Source of the DNA: JAPPLB01 sp965218555
GTDB lineage: Bacteria; Acidobacteriota; Terriglobia; Bryobacterales; UBA6623
Direction: 5' to 3'
DNA length: 64,000 nucleotides
NCBI GenBank assembly: GCA_965218555.1
Contig: OZ244625.1
Span: 2,914,001 to 2,978,000, forward strand
How positions within the stretch are numbered: the first letter of the stretch is position 1; each line of letters opens with the position of its first letter. This document shows positions 49,983 to 59,578 of this stretch, in pieces. A model generated the notes under the pieces. The model was given only the letters and a program-made list of their open reading frames with translations. It did no database searches and was not told where the DNA came from. The position numbers and the translations under genes are program-made.

Positions 49983-50276
49983 ATGAAAAAGCCAACGCAC
50001 AGCTTGTTCGCTATCGTGGCCGCAACGGTTCTGTCCTTTGGGACAGCTGCTTGCACGACCGACGGTCCTACGCATACCGAGGATGGTGGCCACGATGCTG
50101 AGGGCGCCGTCGAACATACGAGATCCGAGGGCGCTGGTGATCATGGCAAAGGCCATGAGGATTCCGGGTGCGGGTCGAAGAGAGAAGGTGTAGAGCCGGA
50201 CGAGCACGGTGAAGGTCATGAGGGCAGTGAGCACGGTGTGGGAAAGCATGACGAGGGTGGAGAAGCAGAGAAGTAG
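49983..50276 (+). CDS. Small His/Glu-rich lipoprotein
   Basis: 97 residues from ATG 49983, with GGGAG before it; an upstream frame from 49815 is rejected. Signal peptide MKKPTHSLFAIVAATVLSFG ends in a lipobox TAAC. The mature part is rich in His, Gly and Glu/Asp (EDGGHDAEG, GKGHEDSGCG, DEHGEGHEGSEHG) and probably disordered; such stretches bind metal ions. In many genomes PTS genes follow rapZ; here they do not. Function unknown. Confidence 0.65.
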   Translation: MKKPTHSLFAIVAATVLSFGTAACTTDGPTHTEDGGHDAEGAVEHTRSEGAGDHGKGHEDSGCGSKREGVEPDEHGEGHEGSEHGVGKHDEGGEAEK

Positions 50277-50669
50277 GGCAACTCAAAGTGCGCATCAGGA
50301 TTTCGACAGGGTATTTCTGCCCGGGGGTCTTCTTTTTTTGGCCGGGCTTTGCCGGGCATTGGTGGGCTTTGGTGGGCAGAAGCCATGAGTTGCCCAGGTA
50401 ACTGCACGTGTGCCCCGGTCACCGTGGGCGGTGTTCCGGTTTTGCAACCGGCTCCCGCGACAAGACGAAGGTTGGACGAAATGAACACCTGGGACGCGAC
50501 GGTTGCGGAAGGGCGACGGGGCTCAAAAAAAGATTTCGCTCGGCATGCGTTGTGCCGGCCGGCAGCACCACGCACGCCGCCGTTGCGGTCAGGGGTTGTG
50601 CGGTCTGTTGAGGTTTGCGCCAGCAGGACGCGGGGCGAATGTGCGGCGCCGCCATGCCCCCTACCTTAA
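50277..50669. other. Intergenic with 10-bp periodic sequence
   Basis: About 390 bp without a convincing gene. Near 50341-50380 a degenerate 10-bp array (TGCCGGGCAT, TGGTGGGCTT type) recalls the TTGCCCGNTA array near 20237-20275. A frame at 50349-50669 is Cys-rich and Pro-rich but has no family likeness and is not called. Confidence 0.5.
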
Positions 50670-50929
50670 CAGCCCGTGGCGAAAGTCACGTAGGCGGCGT
50701 TACGCGCCCCGGGGCCGATTGCGTAACGCGTGGCCGTTCCAGCAACGAGGCGCCGCGCTTTCCGCGCAGCCGAGCGGAAGTGGCGCGTAACCCTTCGGGC
50801 GACAGACGTTTGCGGCCGTCGGCTTTGTCGTTCGTCGGAGGAGATCACCCGGATCGCCATCCTCCTCACTCCGCACCGAGCGACCGCAGAAGCCCGCCGC
50901 GCCTTCCACGGGACTTTTGCCACGGGCTG
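50670..50929 (+). repeat. Repeat A, copy 3 (260 bp)
   Basis: Same length as copy 2; ends CAGCCCGTGGCGAAAGT and ACTTTTGCCACGGGCTG. Flanked by TTAA on both sides (50666-50669, 50930-50933). It lies between the His-rich lipoprotein gene and the end of the act operon, whose transcripts converge here. Confidence 0.85.
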
Positions 50930-50993
50930 TTAAGCAGGAGGGACAGCCCGCGACAAGACTGAAGCCCTACAGTAGGTAGTGGGTGGTTCGTGA

Positions 50994-51344
50994 TTACTTG
51001 GCCGACTTGATGTAGTCGACGATCAGGTCGATCTGCTGCGAAGTGAGTCTGCCCGTGAAGGCGGGCATGACATCGCCGCCCAATTGGATCTTGAAGTTCA
51101 CGTACTCTGCGCTGGGTGTGCCGCCGGAGAACGGCAGCTTCTCGTTCTGGAAGAGGCGGAACATCGTGGGTCCGATCTTCTTGGTTTCGGCTTTGTCGAT
51201 ATCGTGGCAGACGATGCAGTTTTCACGATAGAGGTCTCGGCCTTTGGCAAGGGGCTTCTCCCAAGGCGGGGGCTTGCGTTCGGCGGCGGACGAGGCAAGG
51301 GAGATGGTGATAGCGGCAAGCGCGAGAAGCAGGCGCGCCGTCAT
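50994..51344 (-). CDS. actE: Alternative complex III monoheme cytochrome c subunit
   Basis: 116 residues from ATG 51344, which overlaps the actD stop (ATGA); a longer frame upstream has no coding character. Signal peptide (MTARLLLALAAITISLASSA), one heme c site CIVCH, and an axial Met in DVMPAFTG. It would pass electrons from the complex to a terminal oxidase or soluble cytochrome. Last gene of the act operon. Confidence 0.85.
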   Translation of the reverse strand: MTARLLLALAAITISLASSAAERKPPPWEKPLAKGRDLYRENCIVCHDIDKAETKKIGPTMFRLFQNEKLPFSGGTPSAEYVNFKIQLGGDVMPAFTGRLTSQQIDLIVDYIKSAK

Positions 51345-51844
51345 GACGCACCCTCGACACGCGTGCTCGTGATGGCGCCCGAGTCGGCGAGCAGCCGGTC
51401 GAGCCGCTCGGCCCCTTCTTCGCCGCAACGGACTTGCAGCGTGATCACGTCGTCGCGAATCACCGGGGCCGGGGAACGGGTATTGCGAAGCAGTCCCGAT
51501 TCCCAAAGGAAAACCCCGACGGTGCCGAGGATGGCGCCCATCATCGTTAGTTCGAAGGTGATCACGCCTGTGGCCCAGCCGGAATTGAGGGGCATGCCTC
51601 CGGTGATGAGCGGGTAGTCGAGTTGCGTGTAGAACATCAGGGCGGTAGTGCTGATGCCGACGAGAATGGCGGAGATGACGGCCAACAACGACATGCGGCT
51701 GGGCCTGTCGAGAACGCCGGGCTCGAATGCGACCGGGCGCGCCGAGAAGACCTCGATGTCACGGTTGTTCACGCCGGCGCTGGACACCGTTTGAATGGCG
51801 GCGGCGGTCGATCCGGCGTCGGAGAATTCAGCTCGCAGATACAT
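51341..51844 (-). CDS. actD: Alternative complex III subunit ActD (DUF3341)
   Basis: 167 residues with two membrane helices (about 55-75 LLAVISAILVGISTTALMF and about 95-118, GVITFELTMMGAILGTVGVF), matching DUF3341/ActD, a small membrane subunit. It overlaps actC by 17 bases. Confidence 0.85.
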   Translation of the reverse strand: MYLRAEFSDAGSTAAAIQTVSSAGVNNRDIEVFSARPVAFEPGVLDRPSRMSLLAVISAILVGISTTALMFYTQLDYPLITGGMPLNSGWATGVITFELTMMGAILGTVGVFLWESGLLRNTRSPAPVIRDDVITLQVRCGEEGAERLDRLLADSGAITSTRVEGAS

Positions 51845-53147
51845 CTTCGTCGTATTCCCAAATGGCGATGATCGGAAAGACCTTCGCGAAGATCATGTAG
51901 AACAGAACCATTGCCGCAAAGGTGCCGGCCGTGATCGACAACTCCACCCAACTCGCTTCGTAAGGCCCCCATGCGGCGGGCAGGGCCGAATAGCTCAATG
52001 TCGGGATGACGATCAGAAAACGCTCCAACCACATCCCGATCAGCACTGCCACGGCGGAAACAGCGATGGTGCCGAGAGTCCGTAGCCGGCGAATACCCAG
52101 CAGTGTGAAGGGAATCAGGAAGTTGCAGACCACCATCAGCCAGAAGTAAGGCGCGTATTCGCCATAGACACGGGCGTTGAAGACGGCCATCTCGATGTGC
52201 TCGTTGCCGTACCAGACGGTCAGGTGCTCTGAGGCCGAGAAGTACAGCCAGACGAGGCACATCAGCAGGAGGAGCTTCGACAGGTTGTGGAAGTGCAGCG
52301 GGCGGAGATAGCGGCCCAGGTTCAGGAACTTCCGCAGAGCGAACATCACCAGGATGAGCGCTGCGATACCGCTGAAGATCGCTCCCGCCACGAAGTAGGG
52401 AGCAAAGATGGTGCTGTGCCACATCGGCGCGATGGACATCGAGAAATCGTATGACACAACGGAATGAACGGACACCGCGACCGCGAGAATCATGCCGGCC
52501 ATCAGTTTCATCGCGCGCTCGAGGGCGTGCCACTGGCGGTCACTGCCGGTCCAACCGATCGACAGGAGCCGGTAGACCTTGCTCTTCCAGCCTTTTCCAC
52601 GCGAGGCCATTTCCGCGAGGTCGGGGATGAGCGGCAGATAGAGATAAAGGACGCTGCCGGTGACGTAGGTGAAGATGGCGGTCATGTCCCAGACCAGCGG
52701 CGACCGGAAATTGGGCCACAACAATCGATCATTCGGGTACGGGATCAGCCAATAAAAAAGCCAGACACGCCCCAAGTGAATCAGGGGGAACATGCCGCCG
52801 ATCATGAGCGCGAACACGGTGATCGCTTCGGCGGCGCGGGTCACAGGCTTGCGCCATCCGGCGTCCGTAAGGCGAAGAATTGCGGAGATCAAGGTGCCGG
52901 CGTGCGAGATGCCGATCCAGAAAACGAAATTGACGATGTAGAGGCCCCAGAATACCGGCCGCCGAATGCCCGCGACGCCGATGCCGTAATAAATCTGACA
53001 GCCCCAGGCGAACAACGCCCAAACCAAAACCGCACTGAAGAACGCTGCCGACGCCAGATACCCGAAGCTGAGGCCTTCAAGCGGCTGGAGCACGTCTTCG
53101 CGCACTCTACGGTGCGGACCGTTCAATGTCGTGGCGAGCGTGGTCAT
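51828..53147 (-). CDS. actC: Alternative complex III NrfD-like membrane subunit ActC
   Basis: 439 residues with about ten membrane helices, of the NrfD/PsrC family. Visible family features: IGISHAGTLISAILRLTDAG, MIGGMFPLIHLGR, VSYDFSMSIAPMWHSTIFAP. It holds the quinol-binding site of the complex. Together with the Fe-S subunit it takes electrons from menaquinol or ubiquinol. The second NrfD-like subunit (ActF), present in many act operons, is not seen here. Confidence 0.9.
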   Translation of the reverse strand: MTTLATTLNGPHRRVREDVLQPLEGLSFGYLASAAFFSAVLVWALFAWGCQIYYGIGVAGIRRPVFWGLYIVNFVFWIGISHAGTLISAILRLTDAGWRKPVTRAAEAITVFALMIGGMFPLIHLGRVWLFYWLIPYPNDRLLWPNFRSPLVWDMTAIFTYVTGSVLYLYLPLIPDLAEMASRGKGWKSKVYRLLSIGWTGSDRQWHALERAMKLMAGMILAVAVSVHSVVSYDFSMSIAPMWHSTIFAPYFVAGAIFSGIAALILVMFALRKFLNLGRYLRPLHFHNLSKLLLLMCLVWLYFSASEHLTVWYGNEHIEMAVFNARVYGEYAPYFWLMVVCNFLIPFTLLGIRRLRTLGTIAVSAVAVLIGMWLERFLIVIPTLSYSALPAAWGPYEASWVELSITAGTFAAMVLFYMIFAKVFPIIAIWEYDEDVSAS

Positions 53148-53175
53148 TCCTGTCCGTGCACTGGGGAGGACGCGA

Positions 53176-53910
53176 TCAGTCGGACTTTTCTAAATAGAAG
53201 ACTTTCGGTTTCGTGCCCAACTCGCCGAGAAGCTGCGTCGAGCGCCCAACGCCGGCCCACTGCGAGACTTTGCTCTCGGGGTCGGTCAAGTCGCCAAAGG
53301 TCATGGCCTCGGCGGGGCATCCCTGAACGCAGGCGGGCTGGATGTCGCCGTCTTCGACTTTCCTTCCCTCGGCTTTGGCATCGAGCTTGCCGCGCTGGAT
53401 TCGCTGTACACAGAAGGTGCACTTTTCCATGACGCCGCCGGGACGAACCGAAACGTCGGGGTTCAACTGCAACTCGAGCGGTTCGGGCCATTCCGGATCG
53501 AACCAGTTGAAGACACGCACCTGATACGGACAGTTGTTGGCGCAATAGCGCGTTCCCACACAGCGGCTATAGACCTGGACGTTCAGGCCCTCGGCGTTCT
53601 GATACGTCGCGTACACCGGACAGACGGGCTCGCACGGCGCATCGTCGCACTGCTGGCATAAGACCGGGCGGTACTTGACCTTGATGTCGGGAAACGTACC
53701 CTCGTAATAGCGCTCGATGCGAATCCAGTGGTTGGAGCGGCCCATCGCGGCGTCATCTTCGGTCGCGGTAGGGATGTTGTTCTCGACATGGCAGGCGACG
53801 ACGCAGGCCTCGCAGCCGGTGCAGCGATCGAGGTCAATCGCCATGCCCCAGCGGGGGACGTTGTCATCGGTGCTCTGGATCTCGCTGACCGGGACCAGTT
53901 GCTCTGACAC
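53176..53910 (-). CDS. Alternative complex III iron-sulfur subunit (ActB C-terminal half)
   Basis: 244 residues with four ferredoxin-type Cys clusters: CTGCEACVVACH, CQQCDDAPCEPVCP, CVGTRYCANNCPYQ and CTFCVQRI with ACVQGCP. This is the NrfC-like part of ActB. In several well-studied ActB proteins this half is fused to the molybdopterin-like half; here it is a separate gene 11 bp after it. It lies between actB1 and actC. Confidence 0.85.
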   Translation of the reverse strand: MSEQLVPVSEIQSTDDNVPRWGMAIDLDRCTGCEACVVACHVENNIPTATEDDAAMGRSNHWIRIERYYEGTFPDIKVKYRPVLCQQCDDAPCEPVCPVYATYQNAEGLNVQVYSRCVGTRYCANNCPYQVRVFNWFDPEWPEPLELQLNPDVSVRPGGVMEKCTFCVQRIQRGKLDAKAEGRKVEDGDIQPACVQGCPAEAMTFGDLTDPESKVSQWAGVGRSTQLLGELGTKPKVFYLEKSD

Positions 53911-53921
53911 TCTCTCCTCCT

Positions 53922-56075
53922 CTAGCGATGCGGATGCGGCTGACGGTCCACCACCGCATATTGCACCAGGTGCTGTTTCGTCGTTCCCTTTTCGAGTCGT
54001 ACACGCGTAGCGCCGAAAGCGGGCACGCCGGTCTCTTGCTCAGGGACGGGATCGACAATCGAAAGCGGGTTTACGCCCCGTCCCGAGGCGTAGCGGCCGA
54101 AGGTTCCGTGACCCTGTCCGATGGGCATGCTCACGACGCCGGGAATCGCTGCGGGGTTGACGTAGACGGGCGCTTCGAGTTCTCCGCGCGGCGAAATGAC
54201 CCTGAGCGTGTCGCCGTTTCTGACGTCGAGTTGCTCCGCCGTTGCGGGATCAACCTCGACGGGCAGGTTCCAAACGGCGCTGGAAGCTGGATCAGGCAAC
54301 TGTTGCAGCCAAGGGAGATGCGACTCCCCGCCAAAGCCGAATTGCAGTGCTGGATAGGGTTGAAAGGCGAAGGGATAGGCCGGGTCGGAGACGGGCGGGT
54401 CCCAATCACCTGGAGGCTCCGTCCTCGGGCGGGGGCCATCGGCGGGCCGCTCCCGAGCCCACCATCCTCCCTGACGCCGGGCGTAGTCGCTGAAGTCGAT
54501 GGGCGTAGATTCCTCGTCAGCGGCCTGCTCGTGGAGCAACGCATAGGCGCTGTCGAGGGTGACCGGCTCGAAGGCTGCGTCGAGTCGCCGAGCAAGGTCG
54601 GCGAGAATGTCAGGGGTTGCGCGTGTGTCGTAGAGCGGCTTCACGAACGCCGGCGCCCCGGTAAGAGCCGCCGTTGGTGACATAAGCGGGATGACACCCG
54701 CAGAGGCTTCGAGCGCGTGGTGATCCGGAAGAATCCAGTCCGCATGCGCCGCGGTGTCGTCAAGGAAGCCGGCGAAGCTGATCATCAGCTTCACCTTGGC
54801 GAGGGGGCCTGCGAGCCAAGGCGTGGCGTAGAGCGGGTTGACGCCGTCAATCATTACGACTTCAGCCTTGCTGATTTGTTCCTCCAAGGGGCGGTACGTG
54901 GGCCTCTCAATCGCCAGGCCGCCGGGCGCGGCGGCGGGCGGCATGACTCCACCCTTGGCGGCGACGTTTCCGAGCAAGAGGTTGAGCGCGTTCGCGGCGG
55001 TCACAGCCTTCGATGAGCCGGGGCGTACAACGCTCGCCCCGGCCAGAACCAGAGGGGCCGTGGAGGCCGCAAGTTCGCGGGCTACGCCGCGCACACGCAT
55101 TTCTTCGAGGCCGGCGTCCTTGCACGCCGCCGAGAAATCGGTAGCGGCGAATGCCTCCCGCAACGAGTCGCCGGCTTGATCGTTTTCACGCAGGCTTTCA
55201 CTGACGACGACGTGGCCGATCGCCATGGCGAGGGCTTGTTCGCCGCCCGGCGCGACGGGCAACCAGCGGTCGGCGCTCCAGGCTGTCTGTGAAAAGCGGG
55301 ACTCGGCGTGAACAAGCTTGCCTCGAATGCCCGGCCGGCCGCGGCGCATGTGGCCGAAACGCCGGCTGTAGAAGACGGGCGAAGCCCAGCCACCCAGAAA
55401 GTCGGCCCCGATGCTCAGTACGTAGGTCGCATCCTGTATCTCGTAAACCGGCAGCCCGTCCCAGCCAAACGCGAGTTGGCTCGCGCGCCGCTCGACGGCG
55501 AAGTCGCCCACGCCGATCATGGTGGCAGGTGGCGCCCCGATCGAATCCAGGAAACGGGCGGCGGTGGCGCTTCGTGTTCCGATCTCGGCCGACGTCAGGT
55601 AGACGATCCGGCTGTGGTCGACGCCGGCGAGCACCGCCGCCACTTCCGACAAAGTGGTTTCCCAATCGACGAGATCGAAACCTCCGGAGCCGCGAGCGCC
55701 GGCGCGCTTGCGCGGCCCCGTCAGCCGATCGGGGTGGTAGAGACCCTGCACGGCAGCCTGTCCGCGTGCGCACAGGCGCCCGCCTGAAACCGGATCGAGT
55801 GGGTTGCCCTCGATCTTCTTGATGGCCGCGATCGGCTGCCGGACCGTCTCACCATCGACTTCGATCTTGCGCTCGGCCTGCATCAAGCGGACGATCGTTC
55901 CGCAACCGGCCGGGCAACTGCGGCACACGCTGGGATGCCATTCCTCCGCGCCGGGGACAATCTCCGTTGCGGGCACCAGCAAGGGGATCAGTTCCTGCGC
56001 CTGCTTGCCGCAAGCCCCCGTGAGCGCACCACCCGATGCGGTCCCGACCAGTTTGAAGAAATTGCGGCGATCCAT
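53922..56075 (-). CDS. Alternative complex III molybdopterin-oxidoreductase-like subunit (ActB N-terminal half)
   Basis: 717 residues beginning with a Tat leader (MDRRNFFKLVGTASGGALTG). The Cys cluster CRSCPAGCGTIVRLM is present, then the molybdopterin-dinucleotide-binding-like domains (GRLCARGQAAVQGLYHPDRL, EVVMIDGVNPLYATPWLAGP) and a C-terminal aspartate decarboxylase-like fold (LDVRNGDTLRVISPRGELEA). In alternative complex III this protein usually has no molybdenum cofactor and scaffolds the Fe-S clusters. The split from the Fe-S half is notable. Confidence 0.85.
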   Translation of the reverse strand: MDRRNFFKLVGTASGGALTGACGKQAQELIPLLVPATEIVPGAEEWHPSVCRSCPAGCGTIVRLMQAERKIEVDGETVRQPIAAIKKIEGNPLDPVSGGRLCARGQAAVQGLYHPDRLTGPRKRAGARGSGGFDLVDWETTLSEVAAVLAGVDHSRIVYLTSAEIGTRSATAARFLDSIGAPPATMIGVGDFAVERRASQLAFGWDGLPVYEIQDATYVLSIGADFLGGWASPVFYSRRFGHMRRGRPGIRGKLVHAESRFSQTAWSADRWLPVAPGGEQALAMAIGHVVVSESLRENDQAGDSLREAFAATDFSAACKDAGLEEMRVRGVARELAASTAPLVLAGASVVRPGSSKAVTAANALNLLLGNVAAKGGVMPPAAAPGGLAIERPTYRPLEEQISKAEVVMIDGVNPLYATPWLAGPLAKVKLMISFAGFLDDTAAHADWILPDHHALEASAGVIPLMSPTAALTGAPAFVKPLYDTRATPDILADLARRLDAAFEPVTLDSAYALLHEQAADEESTPIDFSDYARRQGGWWARERPADGPRPRTEPPGDWDPPVSDPAYPFAFQPYPALQFGFGGESHLPWLQQLPDPASSAVWNLPVEVDPATAEQLDVRNGDTLRVISPRGELEAPVYVNPAAIPGVVSMPIGQGHGTFGRYASGRGVNPLSIVDPVPEQETGVPAFGATRVRLEKGTTKQHLVQYAVVDRQPHPHR

Positions 56076-56093
56076 GGTTTGAGATCCGGGCCT

Positions 56094-56594
56094 CTAGAAA
56101 TGACACACGGCGCAATCATCGCTCGCCTGCGCCTGGCGGTGGCAATTGACGCACGTTCCCATAGTGTGCTCGACCGCCTTTTGGGTGACCGTCATCGCGG
56201 CCACATTTCCGTGGCAGGCGGAGCACTCGATCTTGGCGCGGATGTGCGGGGCATGCCGGAACTTGACGTTGGCAGCGCGTTCGAAGCCGTAAACCCGCTG
56301 CCAGGGCACTTCACGCTTCTGGTTCCAATACTCGAGCAGCAGCTTGACGCCGGGGCCTTCGTTGGCGACCCGTTCGTGGCACAGCATGCACTTGCTTATC
56401 GACGGTATCGTCGCCGCGGAACGTATGTCAGCTCCGCTGTGGCAGTCAATGCAGTCGACGCCCGCGGCCACGTGTTTATCGTGCGGGAACTCGATCGGCT
56501 GCTGTTGGCCCCAAAGCAGCCCGCCGGCCACCACAGACAGCATGACTGCGAGCAGGCGGTTCCATGAGAGCCTTGGTCGTGGGGCAGCGAGCAT
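56094..56594 (-). CDS. actA: Alternative complex III pentaheme cytochrome c ActA
   Basis: 166 residues with five CxxCH sites in order: CIDCH, CMLCH, CSACH, CVNCH and CAVCH, and an N-terminal hydrophobic anchor (LLAVMLSVVAGGLLWG). This is the diagnostic first subunit of the act operon. ATG 56594 is preferred over an in-frame TTG one codon upstream. Confidence 0.9.
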   Translation of the reverse strand: MLAAPRPRLSWNRLLAVMLSVVAGGLLWGQQQPIEFPHDKHVAAGVDCIDCHSGADIRSAATIPSISKCMLCHERVANEGPGVKLLLEYWNQKREVPWQRVYGFERAANVKFRHAPHIRAKIECSACHGNVAAMTVTQKAVEHTMGTCVNCHRQAQASDDCAVCHF

Positions 56595-56918
56595 CAACTG
56601 TTTCGGCGAGGTGTGCGTTGCAGTGCTTCAGGTGTACCTGCTGCGAGCAGGCTCCTTGGGACAGTTTGCTTCAGTGTGCGTTTCGGTGATCCCCGGGACT
56701 GATGATGGCCTGCAACTACTTTCGCTCGTAATATCTTACGCGACCCTACCCGTTGCACCACCGCCGGACACGAACCGAGCATGTGTCGAGACTTCCGTGC
56801 CGACCAAGACTAGAGAGTTTACAACGTGGACCGACCGATTCGCATCGGCCGCTCTGTCCCGCGGATGAAGTGGCCGTTTTGCTCGGGCGTGACTTCGGTA
56901 AGATGAGGAACGCCTCCC
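56595..56918. other. Divergent promoter region of actA and the next gene
   Basis: About 320 bp between oppositely transcribed genes. It should hold both promoters. I see no clear sigma-70 pair and no repeat. Confidence 0.4.
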
Positions 56919-58073
56919 GTGAGCAATCCCTTTCAGCATTTCGAGATGCTTCTCGCCGAGCGCGAGCCCGCGGCAGTGTTCGATTTCCTGCTGGACCGCT
57001 ATCGCGCCGAAGAGAACTTCCCGCTGGTATTCGAGACGCACTTGATGAAGAAGCGGCACGAACTCGGTCTGCCGCTGATTCCGACCGAACCGCTCAACGG
57101 CCTGGACATTGAGACACAGCGAGCCTACGACGAAGGGTCGATAGCGGCGGCGCGTGAGGTGGGGGGCTTGTTCCTCGCGAAGGGGGATATCGGCCGCGCC
57201 TGGCCTTATTACCGGGCCGTTGGAGACATCGAAACGATCCGCAAGGTGATTGACGAAGTCCCGTCCTCGGACGATCTGGATGACGTGATCCAGGTAGCTT
57301 TTCACGAGCGCGTTCACCCCAGGAAGGGTTTCGAGCTGATTCTTTCAAACCACGGCACTTGCCGCGCGATTACCTGCTTCGGGCAGTACCCGAGTGTCGA
57401 GGGCCGCGAGGAGAGCGCAAGGCTGCTGATCGAAACGCTCCACACGGAGCTCGTCGACAGCATGAAGCGCGTAATCGCCGGTAATGAAGGGGAGCCGCCC
57501 GACACGCGATCGCTTCCCGAGCTGATGGAGGGACGGGATTGGCTCTTCGAGGGCAACAGCTATTACGTCGATACATCGCATGTGGGCTCGTGCATTCAAT
57601 TCGGGCCGGATTTGCATGACGAAACGAGCCTGCGCCTGCTGATCGAACTCACGGAGTACGGCAAGCGTCTTTCGGAGCTGTTTCAATATCCGGGCGAGCC
57701 TCCGTTCGAGGACATCTACCAGGATTTCGGCGTATATCTTCGTTGCCTCGTGGGTGAGGATGTGGACGAGGGGATCCGCTACTTTCACGAGAAAATAGCG
57801 AATTACAACCCCGACGACATCGGGAGCGCACCGGGTCAGGTGCTCGTAAAGCTTCTGGTGCGGCTTGGGCGGTTCGATCAAGCCATTCAGGCTTTCGATG
57901 ATTTCCTCACGGATGCCGATCCGGCTTATCTGAGTTGTCCGAATCGGGTCCAGCTTTGCCAAATGGGCAAGCGGTTCGACGAGCTTCAGAAGACGGCCAA
58001 GGCGACGGGCGACCTGCTCACGTTCGTGGCGGCGGAATTGCAAGCGAGAGGCGCGAATCCGCCGGCATCCTGA
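56919..58073 (+). CDS. Helical repeat-like conserved hypothetical protein
   Basis: 384 residues from GTG 56919 with GAGG upstream. No signal peptide. The sequence is mainly helical with TPR-like patches (VGGLFLAKGDIGRAWPYYRA and LVRLGRFDQAIQAFDDFLTD) at both ends and a central part with Gly and His (SYYVDTSHVGSCIQFGPDLH). I recognise no family. It may be a scaffold. It is adjacent to the act operon but transcribed away from it. Confidence 0.65.
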   Translation: MSNPFQHFEMLLAEREPAAVFDFLLDRYRAEENFPLVFETHLMKKRHELGLPLIPTEPLNGLDIETQRAYDEGSIAAAREVGGLFLAKGDIGRAWPYYRAVGDIETIRKVIDEVPSSDDLDDVIQVAFHERVHPRKGFELILSNHGTCRAITCFGQYPSVEGREESARLLIETLHTELVDSMKRVIAGNEGEPPDTRSLPELMEGRDWLFEGNSYYVDTSHVGSCIQFGPDLHDETSLRLLIELTEYGKRLSELFQYPGEPPFEDIYQDFGVYLRCLVGEDVDEGIRYFHEKIANYNPDDIGSAPGQVLVKLLVRLGRFDQAIQAFDDFLTDADPAYLSCPNRVQLCQMGKRFDELQKTAKATGDLLTFVAAELQARGANPPAS

Positions 58074-58096
58074 GGAGCCCCCTAAAACCCGGCGTT

Positions 58097-59566
58097 TCAG
58101 TGAAAGCGGAACGAAAACAGGTCGGCGTCTTTGAGCACAAAGCGCAGACGAAGGGCTTTGTCGGCTAAGGCGCCGACATCCGTTCCCTGCTTCCATGCGA
58201 CAGGCCGCTCGATGGAGTCACCGTAGATCTCGATCGAGTCGGCGAGAGAAAAGCCGTCGATGGGTCTTCCCGTGTCATCCTGCAATTCGACCCGGATACT
58301 GCCGGCGGCGGAAGTCGAGAAATTGATCACCAACTCCTTGCCGTCGAAGAGAAGGGGTTTCGTAAGCAACGCGCCGCCTGCCAGCGGGGCCTCGATAGAC
58401 ACGAACCCGTCCATGCGGAGCGTATAGCGTCGCATGCTGATTCCGGGACCCTCCCAGCCATCGCCTTCCGTCGCGTACATCGACAGCTCGTTCGGTGCGC
58501 CTTCGAGGGCCGACTTCGTTTCGATCAGGCCCCAGTTCTGATAGTTGGCGCCGTAGCTCCAACGGCCTTCTTCGATCAGACCCGGACGGATGAAGGCTTC
58601 ACCCCACACCTTGAATGTTTCCCGGTCACGGCTCGCCATGAAGCCGCCGTCGGTGTAATCAGTGCCAAAGCGTTTGCTGACCCGCGAGAGCCTCTCATTG
58701 AACGGCGTCAGCAAGCCGCGGCCCGCGATGTAGCGGGTCGGGAAACCGAGCAGCACGTGGGGCGCGCGGTAGTACGGGGCGATCTGGTTCGTATAGAGCT
58801 CGGTGAGCCGCCCGGGTGAGTATTTGATGAAGGCGGGATCGGTCCAGTTGAGAAAGTCGGAAGAGGTCGCGGTCATGATGTCGCGCCCCTCGCGGAACTC
58901 ACGATGATACTCGCGGTATTCGCGGCGCTCGGCGTCCCAGAAGGCAAGGTTCTGCGAGTCGAAGTAGCCATCGGTCACAACGGGCTCCTCCTGCATCTTC
59001 GACCAGCGAATTCCATCCGGTGACTGAAAGGCGTACAAACCGCCCTCGCGCTTGATCCCGCCAAGCGCTTTGTAACGGGCTTCGGGGGCAGCGTCCGGAT
59101 TGGTGTCTTTGAACGGCGCGAAGTTGTGAGAACCCTCGCGGTTCCAGATGATGTTGTTTTTTCGCGAGCCTTGGAACTCGAAGAGTCCGAGGTTCGGCTT
59201 GTTCCAGTGGATGCCGTCAGTGCTTTCCGCGTAGCAGTACACCTGGCCATGAACAAACTTGAGCTTGTCACCGCTCAAGTCCATTTGGCGGCCGCGGTAG
59301 TACATGCGGTAGATCGGGCCGTCACGGAACACCGTGACGTAGTTGGAGTTGTTGCCTTCCCAGGGAGCATCGAGGACGATCGCAATCTCACGAGGCGTCG
59401 GCCGGTGAAGACGCAGCCGCGCGCCGCCGGCCAGGTTTTCGATGATGTGGTCGTCGACGAACAGTTCGAGCCGCGAACCGATCCGGATTGGATCCGCTTG
59501 GGCGGAGGGGAGGGCGAAGAAGGCTGAGAGAACCGCCGTCAGCAGGAAGCGGACAACGAGCGTCAT
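58097..59566 (-). CDS. Secreted GH32/43-like propeller protein (paralogue)
   Basis: 489 residues with a signal peptide (LTAVLSAFFALPSAQA), then RLELFVDDHII (compare RQLFLDDLLL of the 467-1969 protein), YRMYYRGRQMDL, ESTDGIHW and other five-bladed propeller strands, ending in a beta-rich domain (SIRVELQDDTGRPIDGF). Probably a secreted glycan-active enzyme. It starts 12 bp after the ggt stop in a possible operon. Confidence 0.7.
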   Translation of the reverse strand: MTLVVRFLLTAVLSAFFALPSAQADPIRIGSRLELFVDDHIIENLAGGARLRLHRPTPREIAIVLDAPWEGNNSNYVTVFRDGPIYRMYYRGRQMDLSGDKLKFVHGQVYCYAESTDGIHWNKPNLGLFEFQGSRKNNIIWNREGSHNFAPFKDTNPDAAPEARYKALGGIKREGGLYAFQSPDGIRWSKMQEEPVVTDGYFDSQNLAFWDAERREYREYHREFREGRDIMTATSSDFLNWTDPAFIKYSPGRLTELYTNQIAPYYRAPHVLLGFPTRYIAGRGLLTPFNERLSRVSKRFGTDYTDGGFMASRDRETFKVWGEAFIRPGLIEEGRWSYGANYQNWGLIETKSALEGAPNELSMYATEGDGWEGPGISMRRYTLRMDGFVSIEAPLAGGALLTKPLLFDGKELVINFSTSAAGSIRVELQDDTGRPIDGFSLADSIEIYGDSIERPVAWKQGTDVGALADKALRLRFVLKDADLFSFRFH

Positions 59567-59578
59567 GGCAGTAGTCCT

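Noticed and set aside
50349..50669. 106-codon Cys/Pro-rich frame
   Set aside because: Starts in a periodic repeat and ends at repeat A; no recognisable content.
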